From NCBI GenBank assembly GCA_019635415.1, contig JAHBZN010000007.1, forward strand, positions 62,001 through 126,000: 64,000 nucleotides of DNA. The letters are read 5' to 3'. Positions 61,739 through 64,000 of this stretch are shown here, one piece after another (the first letter of the stretch is position 1; each line of letters begins with the position of its first letter). The notes below the pieces were generated by a model. That model saw only the letters and a program-made list of their open reading frames with translations. It searched no databases and had not been told where the DNA came from. The translations under genes were made by a program, and so were the position numbers. This stretch comes from Ramlibacter sp. (lineage in GTDB: Bacteria > Pseudomonadota > Gammaproteobacteria > Burkholderiales > Burkholderiaceae_C).

Positions 61739-62290
61739 ATGCCTCACTACACCCGACTTTCGCTTCTGACCTTCGCCATTGCCCTGGCCGCGACCGGCGT
61801 CGCTGCCCATGCCAGCCTGTATGTCAGCACCATGGGGTTTGCCATGGCGCTCGCGGCGATTTTCTGGGTCTGGTATCGGGTTGAACGTACCTTGTCCATC
61901 CACGACATCGTGACCCGCCGCCGGGAACTGTTCTATTGGTCTGCCATTCTGTGCACGTTCGCGCTGGGCACTGCCGCCGGTGATCTGGCAACCGAGGCCC
62001 TGGGCCTGGGCTTCACCCGGGGCGCACTCGCCTTCGGCGGTTTGATCGGTGTCGCCTATGCCGCATGGCGCGTGGGAGGCAATGCCGTGCTGACTTTCTG
62101 GATCGGATACATCCTGACCCGGCCTTTCGGCGCCGCGCTCGGCGACCTGCTGACCCAGGCCAGAGCCGATGGTGGCCTGGGCATGGGTGCCCTGTGGACG
62201 AGCGCCTTGTTTCTCTCGGTGATCCTCATGCTCGTGGGTGCCGCGCAATTCAGCGTGAATGCCGGTCGGTCCAGCCAGCCTGCGGACTGA
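61739..62290 (+). CDS. DUF347-repeat membrane protein (COG4705-like, short paralog)
   Basis: This 183-residue integral membrane protein has AAGGAG 7 nt before the ATG at 61739. It contains two clear DUF347-type units, each with a TFALGTAAGDLATEALGLGF or LTRPFGAALGDLL pattern with a GD pair, and a degenerate first unit. The function of the family is unknown, although conserved acidic residues in membrane segments suggest transport. It is followed 78 bp later by a longer paralog. Confidence 0.78.
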   Translation: MPHYTRLSLLTFAIALAATGVAAHASLYVSTMGFAMALAAIFWVWYRVERTLSIHDIVTRRRELFYWSAILCTFALGTAAGDLATEALGLGFTRGALAFGGLIGVAYAAWRVGGNAVLTFWIGYILTRPFGAALGDLLTQARADGGLGMGALWTSALFLSVILMLVGAAQFSVNAGRSSQPAD

Positions 62291-62368
62291 GGCTCCTCCC
62301 GCCCCAAAGAACCCATCAATTCCCGTCGGCCCTGCACGACCACTCTTACGGACACAGGCAACTCCCCC

Positions 62369-63127
62369 ATGAAATCATCGAGCCAACAAACTCTCGCCAA
62401 GGTACCCGAAGTCACTCTGGGCTTCTGGTTCATCAAGATTGCGGCCACCACGCTGGGCGAGACTGGCGGAGACGCCGTCTCGATGTCCATGCATCTGGGC
62501 TATCTCGTGGGCACCGGCATTTTTGCGGCGATTTTCCTGGCAGCGGTCATCGCGCAGGTCAGGGCCAAAGGCTTCCACCCCTTTCTCTACTGGACCACCA
62601 TCATCGCCACGACGACGGTCGGCACGACTTTGGCCGACTTTGCCGATCGTTCCCTGGGAATCGGCTACGCCGGAGGCTCCGGCCTGTTGCTGGCCCTGCT
62701 TCTCGGCTCTCTGTTTGTCTGGCACCGTACCTTGGGCTCCGTGTCCGTCAGCACGGTCAGCTCGCCCCGCGCGGAGGCCTTCTACTGGCTGACCATCATG
62801 TTCTCCCAGACGCTGGGCACCGCGCTGGGGGACTGGACAGCGGACACCGCGGGTTTGGGCTACACCGGCGCGGCTGTCGTGTTCGGTGGGTTGCTTGCTG
62901 TGGTCGTGGCGGCCTATGGCTGGACGCGCGTGTCCCGAACCCTGCTGTTCTGGGCGGCGTTCATTCTGACCCGCCCATTGGGCGCCGTCGTCGGCGACTT
63001 TCTGGACAAGCCGGTCAGCGCCGGAGGTTTGGCATTGAGCCGCTATTCGGCATCCGCCGTGCTGCTGGCTTTCATGCTGGCCGCGATCCTTCTATTCCGG
63101 CAACGGGCGGCACGGACCGCGCACTGA
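62369..63127 (+). CDS. DUF347-repeat membrane protein (COG4705)
   Basis: This 252-residue integral membrane protein has four repeat units, each with a TxGTxxGD-like core (AATTLGETGGDAVS, TTTVGTTLADFAD, QTLGTALGDWTAD, LTRPLGAVVGDFLD). The family is COG4705/DUF347, found near stress and metal functions in Burkholderiales but with no proven activity. It is probably derived from a duplication shared with the upstream gene, and it precedes a cytochrome b561 fragment by 39 bp. Confidence 0.85.
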   Translation: MKSSSQQTLAKVPEVTLGFWFIKIAATTLGETGGDAVSMSMHLGYLVGTGIFAAIFLAAVIAQVRAKGFHPFLYWTTIIATTTVGTTLADFADRSLGIGYAGGSGLLLALLLGSLFVWHRTLGSVSVSTVSSPRAEAFYWLTIMFSQTLGTALGDWTADTAGLGYTGAAVVFGGLLAVVVAAYGWTRVSRTLLFWAAFILTRPLGAVVGDFLDKPVSAGGLALSRYSASAVLLAFMLAAILLFRQRAARTAH

Positions 63128-63166
63128 ACCAGCCACCTTTCAGGCCAACAACGAGGAAAAACGACG

Positions 63167-63550
63167 ATGAAAAGCAATCCTGTGCAATACGACAACCTGA
63201 GCAAGGTCTTTCACTGGGTGACTGCCATTGTGGTGGTGATCGCATTTGTCCTGGGCCCCGGAGACTTCGGTCGATTGGTGAATGGCGGTGTCGATCCGGC
63301 GACCCGGTTGGACATCGTTTGGCACGAGTCCCTGGGGGTTGCGGTATTCGTCCTCACGTTGGCGCGATTGCTCTGGCTCGCAGGCCGTCCCGGCGTTCCT
63401 CGCCATCCGATGCCGGCATGGATGGCCGGGGTGTCACGGTTCGTGCACTGGGTGCTGTGGGGCTTGCTGATCTCGCTGCCGCTCTCAGCGGCAATGGCCT
63501 TGGGAAGCGAGTCTCACCCCCTGACTCTTCTCGGCGGCTTGCCAATGGGT
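63167..63550 (+). pseudogene. Cytochrome b561-family protein, truncated at a junction
   Basis: The reading frame starts YDNLSKVFHWVTAIVVVIAF and continues with HESLGVAVFVLTLARLLWL, the typical heme-ligating His arrangement of small cytochrome b561 proteins (about 180 residues). After residue ~127 (LTLLGGLPMG) the sequence becomes unrelated, because the reverse strand from here on encodes a reverse transcriptase fragment. The open frame continues to 63892, but the added part is antisense to that RT. The gene has lost its last helices, or the join is an assembly artefact. Confidence 0.75.
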
Positions 63551-64000
63551 AAGCCAGCGTCATCAGGCGCGTTAAACAGGCTCTTGTGGGGCGGGACCAA
63601 GGCCAGAACCTGCGATGGGCTGCAGACCCTCACGTCGGTGCGCGGGTCATGGAAGAGGATGGTCTCGGCAAGCCACAGCCACCACGGTTCAGTGATGCGC
63701 ACGGCCAGCAGCTCGCGCAGGACCGGCTTCTTGATCGACACAAAGAAGTTCGACAGATCGCACTTGAGGTACCTGGCCGGCAGCTTCCAGTTCTGGGTGA
63801 TCGACCGGATGTCGTGTTCCAGCCGGTTGGCCGCGTACAGCGTGCCCCGGCCGGGAATGCATGCGCTGCTTGCGGCCTCAAAACTGTTGTGAAATCGCGT
63901 GGCGATATGGTTGTAGAGAAGGTGGTGAGCAACGCGATCACGCGGCTGGGCGGCCCATACCTCGCGCGGCTTCGGGTGCGTCACCACAAAGCAGTTGCTC
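63541..64000 (-). pseudogene. Reverse transcriptase fragment (DGR-like), both ends missing
   Basis: The minus strand encodes ~150 residues of an RNA-directed DNA polymerase. Visible blocks are CFVVTHPKPREVWAA, IPGRGTLYAANRLE, YLKCDLSNFFVSI (catalytic Asp block), WWLWLAETILFHDPR and LVPPHKSLF, ending in GLPIG. In related RTs GLPIG is followed by N-L-T/S-SQ, but here it runs into cytochrome b561 sequence. The catalytic YxDD box is therefore absent. The type resembles diversity-generating retroelement RTs, which carry this GLPIG.L.SQ motif. The N-terminus lies beyond the window, so the variable and template repeats cannot be sought. Confidence 0.75.

Overview
The window looks like the chromosome of a high-GC betaproteobacterium, most likely family Comamonadaceae (the Acidovorax, Variovorax, Polaromonas, Rhodoferax group). 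The reasons are the uniformly GC-rich coding style, the orders smc-zipA-ligA and dapC-dapD-pilU-dapE-prmB, and a YheS-type ABC-F ATPase overlapping prmB. No rRNA, tRNA or CRISPR array was seen. Most genes are conserved housekeeping functions in short operons with 1-4 bp overlaps.

Left end (1-11 kb, all minus strand): the N-terminal part of a FadB/FadJ-type trifunctional beta-oxidation enzyme, a complete livK-H-M-G-F branched-chain amino-acid ABC transporter with an intrinsic terminator between livK and livH, an AlkK-like medium-chain acyl-CoA ligase, an extra periplasmic binding protein and a lipoprotein type-B carboxylesterase. This reads as an uptake and acyl-CoA catabolism region. From 11.2 to 14.8 kb there is an AraC-type regulator divergent from the esterase, a PHB-depolymerase-like secreted esterase overlapping a short lipase-chaperone (Lif)-like gene, and a Crp/Fnr-type regulator. 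From 14.8 to 20.6 kb come selO, msrB, yciB, bolA, a parvulin isomerase, a DUF1624 membrane protein, and a MerR regulator divergent from a secreted metallo-beta-lactamase-fold hydrolase with a MerR-style long-spacer promoter.

From 20.6 to 22.9 kb, downstream of purL and on its strand, is a small accessory cluster: two paralogous RebB-like (R-body family) proteins, an M48 metalloprotease, and an unrecognised 192-residue protein with a SEAAR motif resembling the catalytic motif of ribosome-inactivating proteins. PurL, Map, GlnD, an OmpA-domain protein without a signal peptide, and peptide deformylase follow.

The dominant accessory element is at 31.9-44.4 kb: a complete two-partner-secretion / contact-dependent-inhibition-like locus on the minus strand. 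It holds an outer-membrane TpsB transporter, a 3349-residue TpsA exoprotein, and an 80-residue putative immunity protein overlapping it by 4 bp. The exoprotein has eight repeats of about 82 residues, a Pro/Ser/Ala repeat, a (Gly-Asn)12 linker and a C-terminal DUF6883-like domain. The small protein looks DUF4926-like. I see no VENN-type pretoxin motif. The 380 bp upstream is rich in palindromes.

Right part (44.4-64 kb): ligA-zipA-smc, an MHYT sensor, a double-GAF-like protein, the dap operon with an embedded pilU, prmB, an ABC-F ATPase, two poorly known proteins converging tail to tail, two tandem DUF347 membrane proteins and a cytochrome b561. The cytochrome gene is abruptly joined, at about 63545, to the reverse-strand fragment of a reverse transcriptase (DGR-like) that runs off the window. 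A dispersed degenerate repeat of about 50-60 bp lies inside at least four and probably five protein-coding genes (purL, ligA, dapE, the ABC-F gene and probably prmB).
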